Origin: Thoreauomyces humboldtii
Taxonomy: Eukaryota; Chytridiomycota; Chytridiomycetes; Spizellomycetales; Powellomycetaceae
NCBI GenBank assembly: GCA_027596035.1
Contig: JADGJA010000098.1
Location: forward strand, 1-43,123
Reading direction: 5' to 3'
Length of the DNA: 43,123 bases
Positions 43,099 to 43,123 of this stretch are shown here, one piece after another; the stretch's first letter is position 1, and the number at the start of each line of letters is the position of its first letter. Under the pieces are notes generated by a model. It saw nothing but the letters and a program-made list of their open reading frames with translations. It was not told where the DNA came from and made no database searches. Both the position numbers and the translations under genes were made by a program.

Positions 43099-43123
43099 TG
43101 TGGGAAAGGGCTGGGTGTTGGGG

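Overview
This 43 kb window is nuclear DNA of a eukaryote with compact genes, mostly 60-90 nt GT-AG introns and an estimated GC content a little above 50%. Two observations together point to a zoosporic (chytrid-like) fungus. One gene encodes a Gal4-type Zn2Cys6 zinc cluster, which is a fungal hallmark. Two others encode flagellar proteins: the radial-spoke HSP40 DNAJB13 and the retrograde intraflagellar transport protein IFT139/TTC21. I cannot name the species.

Layout, left to right. An intronless F-box protein (+) is followed by a large RNA-binding protein with four RRMs and polyglutamine (+). A gene-poor stretch holds an intron-containing tRNA-Val(AAC) (-), then comes DNAJB13 (+). On the minus strand follow a C-terminal Zn2Cys6 protein, the cullin exchange factor CAND1 and the Golgi protein GOT1. 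A fused alpha/beta-hydrolase and cysteine phosphatase (+) converges on the replication factor PSF1 (-). A small orphan gene (+), PEX11 (-) and IFT139 (+, 20 exons) come next. After a 1.1 kb regulatory stretch lie glutathione reductase (+), nuclear-encoded mitochondrial ribosomal protein uS3m (+), gluconokinase (-), the KDEL receptor ERD2 (+), the telomere CST subunit TEN1 (-), an RCK2/Srk1-type kinase (+), ALDH7A1 (-) and the ribosome-assembly factor RPF1 (-).

The genes do not form one pathway. This is ordinary gene-dense housekeeping sequence with short, often divergent promoters. Several products touch stress and redox biology (glutathione reductase, RCK2-type kinase, ALDH7A1, PEX11), but nothing shows that they act together. 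I rebuilt exon structures by hand from GT/AG sites, reading-frame continuity and remembered family conservation. Exon joins are predictions unless transcript data confirm them.

The most unusual items are the hydrolase-phosphatase fusion, the duplicated RRM pair, the nuclear copy of mitochondrial rps3, TEN1, and three AP-1/ARE-like sites in front of glutathione reductase. I saw no mobile element, CRISPR array, rRNA or virus-derived gene.
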